64,000 nucleotides of DNA from Ornithodoros turicata (lineage: Eukaryota; Arthropoda; Arachnida; Ixodida; Argasidae). The notes under the pieces were generated by a model. It was not told the origin of the DNA, searched no databases, and saw nothing but the letters and a program-made list of their open reading frames with translations. The stretch covers positions 66,052,879 to 66,116,878 of the forward strand of contig NC_088201.1 in NCBI RefSeq assembly GCF_037126465.1. The letters are read 5' to 3'. A program made the translations under genes and the position numbers. Each line of letters begins with the position of its first letter. Within the stretch, counting starts at the first letter, position 1. Below are positions 45,960 through 56,500 of this stretch, one piece after another.

Positions 45960-46440
45960 GTCAGATATACACGTGTGTGCCACGGGTTTTCAAAATATAT
46001 GTATCGTTCACGTAAGCCTTTGACATGCAGTAAGAGTTCTACAAACGTCACGTCATATGAGCACGATTTGTCATCACCAAACGAAACAAAGGCGTGTTCT
46101 CTTGAGTTCTTGCAAATGCCCATGTGTACGTTAACTTGTTCACCACAATTTTTTATGATTACTTGTGCCTCAAAGTTCGGACAAAACTCTCTAATTCCTA
46201 GAGACGCTACACTTCCAACGGAGCTTTTGTTCATTTGCAGCACTCACATACTACGGGACTATCGGAGGAGAAACTCAAAAATGGCATTACCTTGCAGACT
46301 ACTAATCCACATTCCAAAACAAATGCTAAGTCACTCTTCTTGAGTAACAAATCCCTCTTCGCCTTCTTAGATTCTAAAATGCATCCTTCGTTCGTTCGAC
46401 TCACGTTTGTAAACAAACTCTGACGACGGAAACTTTTTTG
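45960..46440 (-). CDS. Possible coding exons of the CACAGT element, unknown protein
   Basis: On the - strand a frame from about 46416 encodes LESKKAKRDLLLKKSDLAFV and LECGLVVCK, then a GTAATG donor near 46293. A second open block (46243 down to about 45970) encodes SLGIREFCPNFEAQV, IKNCGEQVNVHMGICKN and HAFVSFGDDKSCSYDVTF. The composition looks protein-like and both lie inside the element on one strand, so they may be remains of its own gene. No known domain is recognised and the acceptor of the second block is unclear. Confidence 0.3.
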
Positions 46441-46602
46441 CCTACTTTTCTGAGTTGAACTGGCACAGTATGAGATAACCAGAAGACAAAATTAATTCCT
46501 TTGTCATGAAGCACGTCAATTTATGCATATGAAAAACTGAAACAGATTAACATAATGCGGTCGACACCGCAGTCCCTACGCTCGCTTTGCACGGGAGACC
46601 TG

Positions 46603-47418
46603 GGCCCGCTTGCACGAAACAATCCTAAGTGTAACACTTGGCAAGTGTTGCACTAACGCGTTAGTGCACTAAGTTTAGGGTTGCGGTTAAGTGGCTTGCA
46701 CGAACACTTCGACGACCGCCCTAAGTCGAGTATTCTAAAGTGGATCGTGGCTACGAGCAGTAGCAGTTTTCGGAGACTCTCATTGGTAGAAAGAGAACTT
46801 CCGGAGTTCATCCCAGGAAGTCGTGCGTCACGGCATGTTTGGATTCTGGGAAGTCGTCTGCTTCTGCCGTCGCACGTAAACAGTTTGTAGAACCAAAATA
46901 AGGTATTGTACTATCATTGTAGCTGCAAGAACGAGTTAGGTCACTTGTTGCGTGCTTTTGTTAAATAAAATAAAGCCTGTGGCCCAAAGTATGTCTCGAA
47001 TTGCTCGATGATTGGGAACTTATCGCCAACGGCAGTGCCGGTGAGAGGCACTTCGCGTGCGGCGATCATTTTGAGAGATGTTGCTAACGAAAAGCACAAC
47101 ACGTTCGGCACCCACAGCATAAAAAAATGAGACGTTGTTAGTATTGCGAGGAAAATGCGTACTGTATTGCGAGATACAGTTGGGGCCAACGACGAATCTT
47201 CGATACACGGTTCATAGCGGCCGACATGTTAGTCCTAAGCTTTAGTGCGGTAGTTTAGGGTGCTCCTAGGACCCTTGGCCAGCGTCCTAAACTGCGCGGA
47301 GCGAGCGCCACCACTTTAGTGTTGTAGAAGTTTCGTGCAAGCCACTTACGGCTCCGGCACTACACTAAGTGGGGAACTCGTTAAGTATTACACTAAGTTT
47401 GTTTCGTGCAAGCGGGCC
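46603..47418. mobile_element. PIF/Harbinger-type MITE, 816 bp, CTG duplication
   Basis: Ends GGCCCGCTTGCACGAAACAA and its complement match over at least 20 bp. CTG flanks both sides (46600-46602 and 47419-47421). A second motif AGTGGCTTGCACGAA occurs about 90 bp inside each end, so the termini are doubled. GGGCCC-type ends with a 3-bp CWG or TWA duplication fit PIF/Harbinger. No transposase is present; an open frame at 46941-47189 (-) has no recognised domain. Confidence 0.85.
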
Positions 47419-47881
47419 CTGCACTCGTCCGCCATCTTGGAATTTCGGGGCGCCACCTATAGTTCACTGGAGTCGCGACTCGCTCACAACACGCATAAAA
47501 TACACGAAAATAAGTACTGCAAAACTATATACGTATCTCTTTTATTCCGAAAATGCATACCTTGAAAGTGGTATCCAGTGTCGACACAATCGTACAAAAC
47601 ATCCCGCGCACACAATAGTGAAGTATTTCACACGTACACATGCTTCATGCGACACAGTGTCGCGTCGCACAATTGACTGAGTCAATGACTGGCTGCAGTC
47701 TGAGTTCTTCTGGCGACCCACGGTGAAACGGCGACGTCCCGGAGGCGCTAGAGAGAAATGTGTCTGAAATAGGGCGTTCAATCGCAAATTAGTAATGTTC
47801 AAAGGCAAGTGAGTAAAACTGAGTAAAATGGTCATAGCAACAACGAAGTTGGTTCACCCAGCTTACTGTTCAACAAAGTAA

Positions 47882-48325
47882 GGCCTGCAAAAACGATAAT
47901 GAAATTAGCAGAATCAACACCGGCCACGAACTGATACTTGTACACTTACCTGACGGGACGCAGGACTGCAGCCGCCGCTCGAAACAAACAAAAACCTACA
48001 GCACAACAGTCATGGTATGAATACAAGTGAAGCTTGACCACACACTTCTATCACACAGCTTAACCGTTACGACGCAAAATCATACACTCCTTTGTTCTTT
48101 CATGGCCTGCAAAAACGAGAATGAAATTAGCAGAACCAACACCGGCCAGGAACTGATACTTGTACACCCACCTGACGGGACGCAAGACTGTAGCCGCTGC
48201 TCGAAACAAACAGCAAAAACCTACAGCACAACAGTCATGGTATGAATATAAGTGAAGCTTGATTACGCACTTCTATCACACAGCTTACCTCTTACGACAC
48301 AAAATCATATCCTCCTTCGTTCTGT
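47882..48325 (+). repeat. 222-bp direct duplication, 2 copies
   Basis: The two units start GGCCTGCAAAAACGA at 47882 and 48104 and are roughly 90% identical (for example AGCAGAATCAACACCGGCCA against AGCAGAACCAACACCGGCCA). They lie inside the CACAGT-ended element. Confidence 0.85.
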
Positions 48326-48940
48326 AATGGACGAGCGAACGCTGAGACAATTGAAATATGGTGCAACCGTTCCAACGACATTCCAATGATGCTAATGGCG
48401 ATGACTCCTTCGTGACGAGGCGAGGGCGAGGCACGGAGGCGCAGAATCAAAATGTGGAGCAAACCTGTCGCATGCGCATGATCCTCATGTGGTCGTATAA
48501 GTTGGAAATATATTGTATACTGAACTGAAGTATAAATAATACGAGGAACCGCCTTCTCAAAGCCTAATGTATTTAGAGTTTAAATATCTAGCTAAAAGGT
48601 GGCAAAGTGGCATTCAAGCTATTACATTCAATCATAAGTTCAGATTCAAATACCGCTTTGTTTAGAGAGCCGATAACACGAATCTCTCTACCCTCCAGGA
48701 GTGGCGTACACCCCGCATTGTTTTTTGCAGCACACCCAGAAATTGCTGATATTACCCATACAGTTGGTCTCCCAATGAATAGACCCACAAATATGCCTCT
48801 ACACACATATACCCCCCCCCCCCCCCCCCAGCAGTATGGGATGCTGGGTACCCCCCTGAGGTCGACCTCTAGTGCCTTTGCAACGTCGCATGGGATCACA
48901 CTGACATGCTATTTCTTCCCTAACTTAACTCGCTTTTGAA
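48326..48940. other. Interior of the CACAGT element
   Basis: No gene recognised. A run of 18 C lies at 48812-48829. Confidence 0.4.
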
Positions 48941-49148
48941 AACACCCTTTCTGACATGCTTTCGGTTAAAACGGTGCAACAGGGGGTGCAGAAGGGTGTA
49001 AATCACTTCAGCACCTTTTCTGATCCCAGCATCTGGAGTTTAAAAGGGTGCTTTTTTCAAAACCCTTTTTTAAACACTGCCTGTTACACTCTTCATCATG
49101 GTCACTGGAGTAAAAAAAGGGCGTATATCACTTTTTGGATTTACTGTG

Positions 49149-49582
49149 AAGATAAATGGCGTGGGGTTGGTGAGCGAAACTCAGCCACATGCTCTTGGAG
49201 GCGTGTGGCGAAGTGAAGAGGGTCTGGTGAGGGCTGGGCTAGACTCGCGGCGTCGAAGAGCTGCCCTGGGAGACTCAAGACGGATGCGAAGACGAGGGTG
49301 GATGGTGCAACGCCGCAGTCTACCTCGGAGGTTGCAAGAATGCCGAGGAGCGTTAATGACAAGCGCTCTACCCAATAGGTCGGGTCTTCACTGGCGCGTA
49401 AAGCGGTCTTCAACGTGCGATGGAACCTCTCCACCCTCCACCAGTCCGTTGGCGCTTGGGTGGTAAGCCGTGGTGGTAACGGCGGGAGCTCCAAAACGCG
49501 TCACCCGCAGGAGGAGAGGAACGCGAGAGCTGTTGTGTCAGCCGTGATATCCTTGATAGGTGGCGCTTCCGGCCACCGGGTG
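49149..49582 (-). pseudogene. Host Ty3 relic: integrase core part
   Basis: The - strand holds TRWPEAPPIKDITADTTALA at the right border, then, after frame changes, the Ty3 integrase segment WWRVERFHRTLKTALRAS with EDPTYWVERLSL and DPLHFATRLQEHVAEFR. It includes the third catalytic residue region (the E in VERFHR). The left border is the CACAGT-ended element; the right border is the LTR of the second Ty3 element. It is collinear with 44513-44937. Confidence 0.8.
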
Positions 49583-49763
49583 TGTAAGGTACAGAAGGAC
49601 CAGTAGGCAAGGCTGAATGACAAGAAGTGTTTAATGTGGCAGCCCGGCCACAACTGAACGAATGAGAATGATACGCGCGCTCGATGGAAAATCATACGCG
49701 AGATACGCGTCGTGACAAAACGTCCGTGGCGGCGCTCGTCGTCCATTTCCGTCGGCTGCTACA
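49583..49763 (-). repeat. 3' LTR of the second Ty3 element (181 bp)
   Basis: TGTAAGGTAC ... GGCTGCTACA on the + strand, the TG...CA form. It lies between the host integrase fragment and a run of 14 C (49766-49779) that is the poly-G purine tract in the element's sense. The flanking GGTG (49579-49582) should be the target duplication, but the 5' LTR is missing so it cannot be checked. Confidence 0.75.
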
Positions 49764-52612
49764 TGCCCCCCCCCCCCCCGGCTAGTGGCAGCTTGGAGCT
49801 GTCGGCCCACGTAACGTGTCTCTCGATGGGCTTCGGACATAAAGGGGAAGGGTGGTTGACGCCGGGAGACCAAGCGTTGGAGGGAAACGGTGCCCGTCGG
49901 CGAAATCGGCGGGGCAAGGTCCATGTAGGCCGGCTTTAGCCTGTCGACAGCAACGACGTCTTCTTGGCTGTTGATAGAGATGCGTAAATTCTTGCCCTTG
50001 CGGCCGAGGACGGGATGAGGACCGGAGTAGGGCGGCGTGAGCGACTTCCGCACGGTGTCAGTGCGCAGGAAGACGTGCGTGGTGTACCCAGTGTGCAGGC
50101 AGGTGGTGTACCCAGTGTGCCCTGTCCTCTTGGGCGATGAGGGCGGCTTTCAAGTTGCGATGAAGGCGCTCTACGAGGCCGTTGGATGCAGGGTGATATG
50201 ATGTGGTTCGGACGCGAGTTGTTCGGAGGACGTCGCTGAGGCCCTTGAACAAAAGGCTCTCGAACTGTGGGCCGCGGTCCATAGTGACCTGAGAAGGCAC
50301 GCCGAACCGAGAGACTCACGACGCGACGAAAGTGTGGGCGACAGTCTCTGCGGTGGAGTCTGCCATCGGCGTGGCCTCGGGCCATCATGTGAAGCGGTCG
50401 ACAGCGGTTAGGATATAGCGGTAGCCAGCAGATGGTGGGAGAGGGCCGACTATATTAAGGTGCACGTTGTCGAAACGCGCGTCAGGAGGCTGGAACTTCC
50501 TGAGGAGGGATAAGGTGTGGCGGTGGACCTTCGCACGCTGGCAGCGGTGACAGGAGCGAACCCAGGCGCGGCCGTCTCGGTTGATTGAAGGCCACACGAA
50601 GCGGTCTGCGACAAGCTTTTGAGTTGCCAGGGTGCGCCAAGTCGTGGAGAGAAGAGAAAACGGCCCGGCGACACGCGACAGGAACGAAAGGCCTAGGTTG
50701 GGGAGACGACGTGTCGCAACAGATGGTAACGGAAGTGCCGGTAACGGGGAAGTCTTGCAGCTTGAGGGAGGTGGTGTTAGCGGTGCGCAGACGCTTCAGC
50801 TCTTCATCGTGGAGTTGGCAGAAGCGAGGTCCTCGTGCGAAAAGATCTGCGTGGTGGAAGGAAGGGCGGCGACGCGACTTAAAGCGTCGACAGGAGCGTT
50901 TCCTTCTCCCGGTACGTGCCTGATATATGCGCACATTTCAGCAAGATAGGCGAGCTGTCGAATCTTCCTTGGGGAATACCGGCTGCTGGTAGAGTGGAAA
51001 GCGTAGGTCAGGGGCTTGTGGTCGGTTAGGATGGAGAAAGGGCGACCTTCCAGGAAGAAACGGAAATGCCTGACCGCGAGGTATACGGCCAGCAACTCGC
51101 GGCCGAAAGTGCTGTAGCGCTGCTCGGTAGGCTTCGAGAAGAAAGCTATGGGGCGCCATGCTGTGCCAATCTGCTGCTGCAGCACCGCGCCGACGGCTAT
51201 ACCAGAGGCGTCAACCATGAGTGTAGTGGGTGCGCCGTGCCGGGGATGGCAAAGAAGAGAGCAAGTGGCGAGATCGGCCTTGATCTTGAGGAAACTCGAT
51301 TCGGCGTCAGAATTCCACAGCAACTTCTTCGTAGCTCGGTTCGACTCACCCCTTCGACTTGCCGTATCCAGATCCGCCGCTGGGCCGCACAAGAGGCGCA
51401 GAGATTCATTCGAGAATCCGCCCGTTTCAACGACTTCCTTCGCTCCATCGACCCGGCGGTGGAGTTTTCCCCACCACGACGTCTCCAAAGACCACAAGAG
51501 ACACTCCTCCACCGACTGCGCCTCAACTTGGCATACACGCCACCGCTCCAGCGCATGATGGGGAGGCAGATCTCGGCCCTCTGCGATGCTTGCGAAGTGG
51601 TTGCGGACACATCGCACCTCCTGCTGACCTGCCCCAAGTACACCAACCATCGGGCTACCCTTTTCCGCTGCCAAGCGAGTCGTCAATGTACGCCAAGATG
51701 AAGGGGAGGCCCCTGATGATGCTGTCTATAAAACCTTGAAACGTTTGGGCCGCGTTGCGGAGACCAAATGGCATTCGCGGAAACTCGTACAGCACAAACG
51801 GAGACGTATTTGCCGTTTTCTTGATGTCTTCAGGGGAGACGGAGATCTGATGATACGCATTCATAAGATCGATTTTACTGTAGATGGTAGTGCCGTGAAG
51901 GTTGACCGTGAAGTCTTGCAACCGCTGGAGCGGGTAACGGTCAGGCACAGTAACAAGATTCAATGCATGGTAATCACCGCAAGGGCGCCTGTCGCCGGTC
52001 TTTTTGGGCACCATGTGCGAAGCGGAGGGCAATTGCTGGAGGAAGGTCTGGCTACACTGATGGAAAGCATATGCTCAAATTCCGCTTTTGCAATCGTGAG
52101 CTTCTCAGGAGCTAGCTGACGTGCCCGGGCGAAAACAGGGGCTCTGGTGGTCTGTATATAGTGCACGACATCGTGTGCGACTGGGCGCGACCAATCTGGT
52201 CGTTGCGTGAGACTGGGGAAATCCTTGAGGACGGCAGCGTATGGCGAGTGAAGGGCAGAAAGAGATGCCGCTGGGAGGGCTCGCAGAATGAACGGAGAGA
52301 GCCTGAACTGACAGATGGGTGGACGTATCTACCAGGCACTTGCGGACGACGCCCACAGATAAGCTGAAATGGTGTAAGAAGTCGGCGCCCAGGATGACTT
52401 GGCCGACGCCGGCCACAAGGAAAGGCCACGGGAACGTTCTGCGAAGGCCCAGATCGAGGGTGGCAGATAGCTGTCGGAAAACGGGAATGCCGGTGTTGTT
52501 GACAGCCGTAAGATGGAACATGGTTGGGCGACGCTTGTCACTTCCTGAAGCGGGGAGCACGCTCATTTCTGCGCCGGTGTCAACGAGGAAGCGGGTCTTT
52601 GATGGCAGAAGC
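49764..52612 (-). pseudogene. Second Ty3 element: pol relic
   Basis: On the - strand from 52612: protease with FLVDTGAEMSVLP intact (start near 52600) and ILGADFLHHF; reverse transcriptase with RPCGDYHALN, KIDLMNAYHQIS (motif A Asp kept) and AYIDDSLGSG; then a foreign LINE piece (51330-51680) where the RT thumb should be; RNase H with LMVDASGIAVGAVLQQ and TDHKPLTYAF; integrase finger (LHDLAHPG, CHRCQRAK), VHLNIVGPLPP where the first catalytic Asp is Asn, MDRGPQFES and LVERLHRNLKAAL; then a C-terminal KPAYMDL. Gag and the 5' LTR are gone. The gene inserted into the host Ty3 relic and its 5' end was later deleted. Confidence 0.85.
51330..51680 (+). pseudogene. LINE C-terminal filler inside the second Ty3 element
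   Basis: The + strand frame reads RRWAAQEAQRFIRESARFND then ETLLHRLRLNLAYTPPLQ and SALCDACEVVADTSHLLLTC. This is the C-terminal region of an I-group LINE ORF2 protein with a C-x2-C-x8-H-x4-C finger, comparable to the one at 24994-26175. It replaces about 115 codons of Ty3 RT thumb and connection, in opposite orientation to the Ty3 element, has no poly-A tail and no target duplication, so it looks like filler DNA at a repaired break and not a normal insertion. Confidence 0.7.
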
Positions 52613-53115
52613 TAGCACTACCGCCATCATTCCGGTATGCGGTTGAAGATGTGGCGATGTAAGTCATGGGGAACAAGAGGTCGCGGTTTTGCCGCCAGAA
52701 GTGTCGCATAACAAAAGCCTCAAGGTTCCGGGATAAGGGGGCTTGTGGATGTCGAGGTACAGCGATGACTGAAGAACGGCAGGCAGGCAAGGTAGATTGT
52801 GGGCCAGGCCAACAATGTGAGCTCGAGAGAGAGAGTCCGCAACGACGTTAGCGATACCAGGAATATGCCTGATGTCGTTCATAAATTCGGCAATGTAGGT
52901 GAGGTGACGGATTTCTCGAGTCGAGTGAGAACCAGAGGCAGACGTGATTGCGTAGGCGAGAGGTTTGTGGTCACTGTACACGACGAACTGGCGTCCCTCG
53001 AGAAGGTGGCGGAAATGTTTGATAGCCAGGCACACGGCCAACAGCTCGCGTCGAAAGCGCTGTACCGTGCTTCGGCGGTCTTGATGGGTTTGGAAAAGAA
53101 ACCCAGCAGTTGTAA
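52613..53115 (-). pseudogene. Host Ty3 relic: RNase H and linker part
   Basis: From 53115 the - strand encodes GFFSKPIKTAEARYSAFD, RELLAVCLAIKHFRHLLEG, VVYSDHKPLAYAITSASGSH and IPGIANVVADSLSRA, the Ty3 RNase H, in two adjoining frames. It ends near HIFNRI, just before the integrase finger. The upstream part is at 59079-60006; the frame is continuous when the Harbinger element and one TAA are removed. Downstream about 85 integrase codons are missing, probably lost with the 5' end of the second Ty3 element. Confidence 0.82.
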
Positions 53116-53545
53116 AGGGTGAACCGCATGGCCCGAAAAACTCGCCGAAAACGGGACGAACTGAATTCGGAGCCGAACTTTTTTCGTGCCCCACCCAGAT
53201 GGAGGCGAAGTGCACGCCGAAATTCGGCCGAAAACTATCGTGGTTGCTAAGTTCATGTGCAGTATCTGTCTCATTACATATATTGTGTATGCGCTTACTT
53301 CGACAGTGTTTTTGCGTATTCCTCCTTAAATGAGTTTTTATGCTGTGTTAAATTTCCTGCATCGCCGTACTACGCTTGGTAAGCTCGAAAATATGAATAG
53401 AACTTTCCAGATGCGAAACTGCGGCGCGACCAGTTGCCCTCTTCATCGTTCTCGATTACTGCGTTCGCGTTTACCTAACTTTGCATTGCGAATTTGCGAT
53501 TATTCTTCCAAATACCGATTTCTCGCTTCGTGTTGTTCGACGACC

Positions 53546-56500
53546 ATGGAGAGAAGACGACGGTTGCTGCTGCTGAGGGAAATCTTGCTTCTAAGGGCCG
53601 GGTCCCATAGCTTTATGCGAGCAGCAGCAGCAAAGCAGCAGCGGTGCGGCAGCAGCAACACGGCAACATGGCAGCAGAGCAGCTTTCTGCTGCCGCTGCT
53701 CTGCTGCTGGAGGCGTCCCATAGCTTCGTTTTGAATTAGCGGCAGCAGCGGCTTAGGAAACACAAAACGTGTTGGCAACTGTGTCATTGTTTACATTTCG
53801 CACATTCCGAAGGCGTACGCAGCGGCTAAGGGCTAAGCCTTTTAGTGCACACACCTAGGAACGCAATCCTAGGTGAAAGGCGTTTGTGTGAGAGATATAT
53901 TGTGGATTTGGAGCTCATAAGTGAACTTTGAGATGAGTGTGGTGGTGGTCTGAGCCTCGTATTACCTGACTCTTCGTTGATGTGTAGTCAGTTTCATGAC
54001 ATTCAACGTAGGTTCGTCCTACTGCTGTGCTGTGCAGAACAGTCCTTGCTGTGTTGTGTGGAGATTCTTCTACGGGATCTTGTCGTATAAATATTGCCTC
54101 GTTACTATAGTATTCGACATTTTGATTTACGGTAACTGTCAAATGCGTACGTTGCTCTTAGTGAAATAAAACTGTCTAACGAAAACAAAGGCCCCTTCTG
54201 CTAGTACTCACTGCTTTCTGCCTGTTTTCACAAGGAATGGGTTCATTATCTATCTCTATCGAACCTTTTTTTGTTGTCTGAACGTTGTCTATCTCCTCTA
54301 CCCTTTTCAAGGGTCAGTTTCATTTACAACCACCTAGCAAGGTCTTGGAATACCGACCACAAGAAATTTGTTCGGTTTGGTTTTCACACGGCATGGACGT
54401 GAAAGTAATTTGCTTGTACGTTATCAGGTCACGGGTTTTGAAGTACTTTCCAGAAAACAAGCGAACATGTAGCTACAACTGGTACGCAACATATGTATCA
54501 CGTAGGTTCGGTCGAACACTTTATTGAACTTTATGAACTGAATTATGTCCTGAAAGCGCACTTCACGCAGTCCCGATGATTGAACACTCGCTCCAAACTA
54601 CTGGCAATCACAAGCGTATCCAGGTCTTCAGAATCAAATCACAGAACAACCAGAAACAAACCTTCTGCCGTCACTCACCGCCCTGCTAACCCTAAACACC
54701 GTCGAACGAAAACAATACCAACCAGCCTCCTGATTGGCTTTCGAGACCGGCTGCTCAGGCTGCAGAGCAACAGGGCAGCACAGCAACCAAAAATTCGGAT
54801 ACGAGAGCAGCAGGGAATTTCTGCAGCTCGGCAGCGCTGCTGCTCTCGCCCAGTGCTATGGGACCGCTCGTGTCGCTGCAGCTCTGCTGCTCCGCTGCTG
54901 TTGCTCTGCTGCTGCTGCTCAAATCGAGGCTATGGGACCCCGCCTTAAAGCAACGGCAGCGCGTGTACCGCTCTTCGTGGGTCCGCCCTGTACGGAGAAA
55001 CAGGAAAGACGAAAGCGAGTACTTCACTGCGGTACGTTGTCTTGTTTGTTGTGCTCATGACAGAGATAAAATCCTCCCTCTACGCTTTACAGATGAAAAC
55101 CATGAGAGAGACAAACCCGGAGCTTTTCTTTAAGTTCTACAGGATGACTCCCGAGCTGTTTGACCAGCTCCACGAGATGGTCAGGGCACAGCTCACCAAG
55201 CAGCATTGCGTGAGGGAGCCAGTTTCTTCCGGCGAGCGCCTCGCCATGACACTAAGGTAATGTGAAATGAAGATACTGGCCTCAGTGTCAAAATGCTGCA
55301 TTTCAACGCAATAAAAACAAATGATGTACATGAAAACACGCAGGTACCTCTCCTCTGGCGACCCAATACAGGATATTGCTCTCAGCTTCAGGGTCGGGGT
55401 GGAAACAGCTCGTGAGGCGATCTATCTCACGTGCCAGGTGATTTGGGATACCCTCTCACCATTATACATGAAGGTAACACGCAAATCAACAATTCCTCGA
55501 AGACAAGTGAAGATGCTTGTTTATGCATGCAGTCGTCTGGATAGTTGTTTATGTTCCTGTACTTTCATGGCTTGGCATCTAATCTCATATGTATGGTATT
55601 GGTTTTCCAGCCTCCCACCGAAGACGAATGGAGGAAAATAGCGGATGACTACTGGCAACGTTGGCAGTTTCCAGCATGTGTAGGTGCCGTCGATGGCAAG
55701 CACATACAGATAGAATGCCCAAAGAAGAGTGGGAGTCCGTTTTTTAACTACAAGGTACTTACACACAGCTTGTAGCTTTTTGTAGACACATAAGAGCATA
55801 CTTTTCCACTTATTTACACTGTTTGCATATTTTGCACATTTTTGTCCACATTGGTGTTGATACACTCTTTAAAAAAGGGGGACTTTTTGGGGAGTGCAGC
55901 CTTGCCACATATAGTATTAGTCGCTTTGGAGTGTTCGATTACTCACCAGTAGGGAGGTAAAGGGTCGTAAGGAACAATAGGAAAATGCTGTTGTGCTAAA
56001 GTTGCAGACGTTATTGCGGTGTATCCTTAAGGCCAGTTCCCACATATAGCGCTTTGCTTCATTCAACCGTGACGTCGCGGAAGCTGAGCTTTCGATCACT
56101 GCTTCCGATCACTCTAAGCAGCAAGACAGGAAGGCGACGATGACGACGTGAAAATGGCCACGAGTTTCATCTGCCAGTGCATGGGTGTTTGGTTATATAG
56201 TTTGGTATCGCGATCACAACATCAAAAGTGTCATCCCCAGTGACCTCCAGTTGCTTCAGGCACGAAGCAAGATGTCGTTTCTATATAGTATGCATGTAGC
56301 TCTAGCCAAATAATACCCGTAGCTGTCTTATGATTACTTCACGTAGCGCACATGTTCAGTGCTATATACTTTACCAGCCAGTCTTCATTTCCACAAGGGT
56401 AATAAAAAAAATGCTGTTGCTTATTAATTGCTGTCTTGTATTGTATTATAATGCTATTGTTTATTAATGCTCTCACATTAATAAACTTCAGCAATAGTAA

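Larger units (their letters stand above)
44938..49148. mobile_element. 4.2-kb DNA element with CACAGTAAATCC ends
   Basis: Ends CACAGTAAATCCGAAAA and (reversed) CACAGTAAATCCAAAAA. It interrupts the integrase of the host Ty3 relic. Removing it together with one AA restores the integrase frame, so the target duplication is 2 bp. The left 200 bp are packed with ACACC...GGTGT palindromic words; the right 200 bp carry GGGTG / CACCC words. CAC-type ends, short duplication and dense subterminal repeats resemble the CMC (CACTA-like) superfamily, but no transposase was recognised, so this is tentative. It holds a nested Harbinger-type MITE (46603-47418) and a 222-bp direct duplication. Confidence 0.8.
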
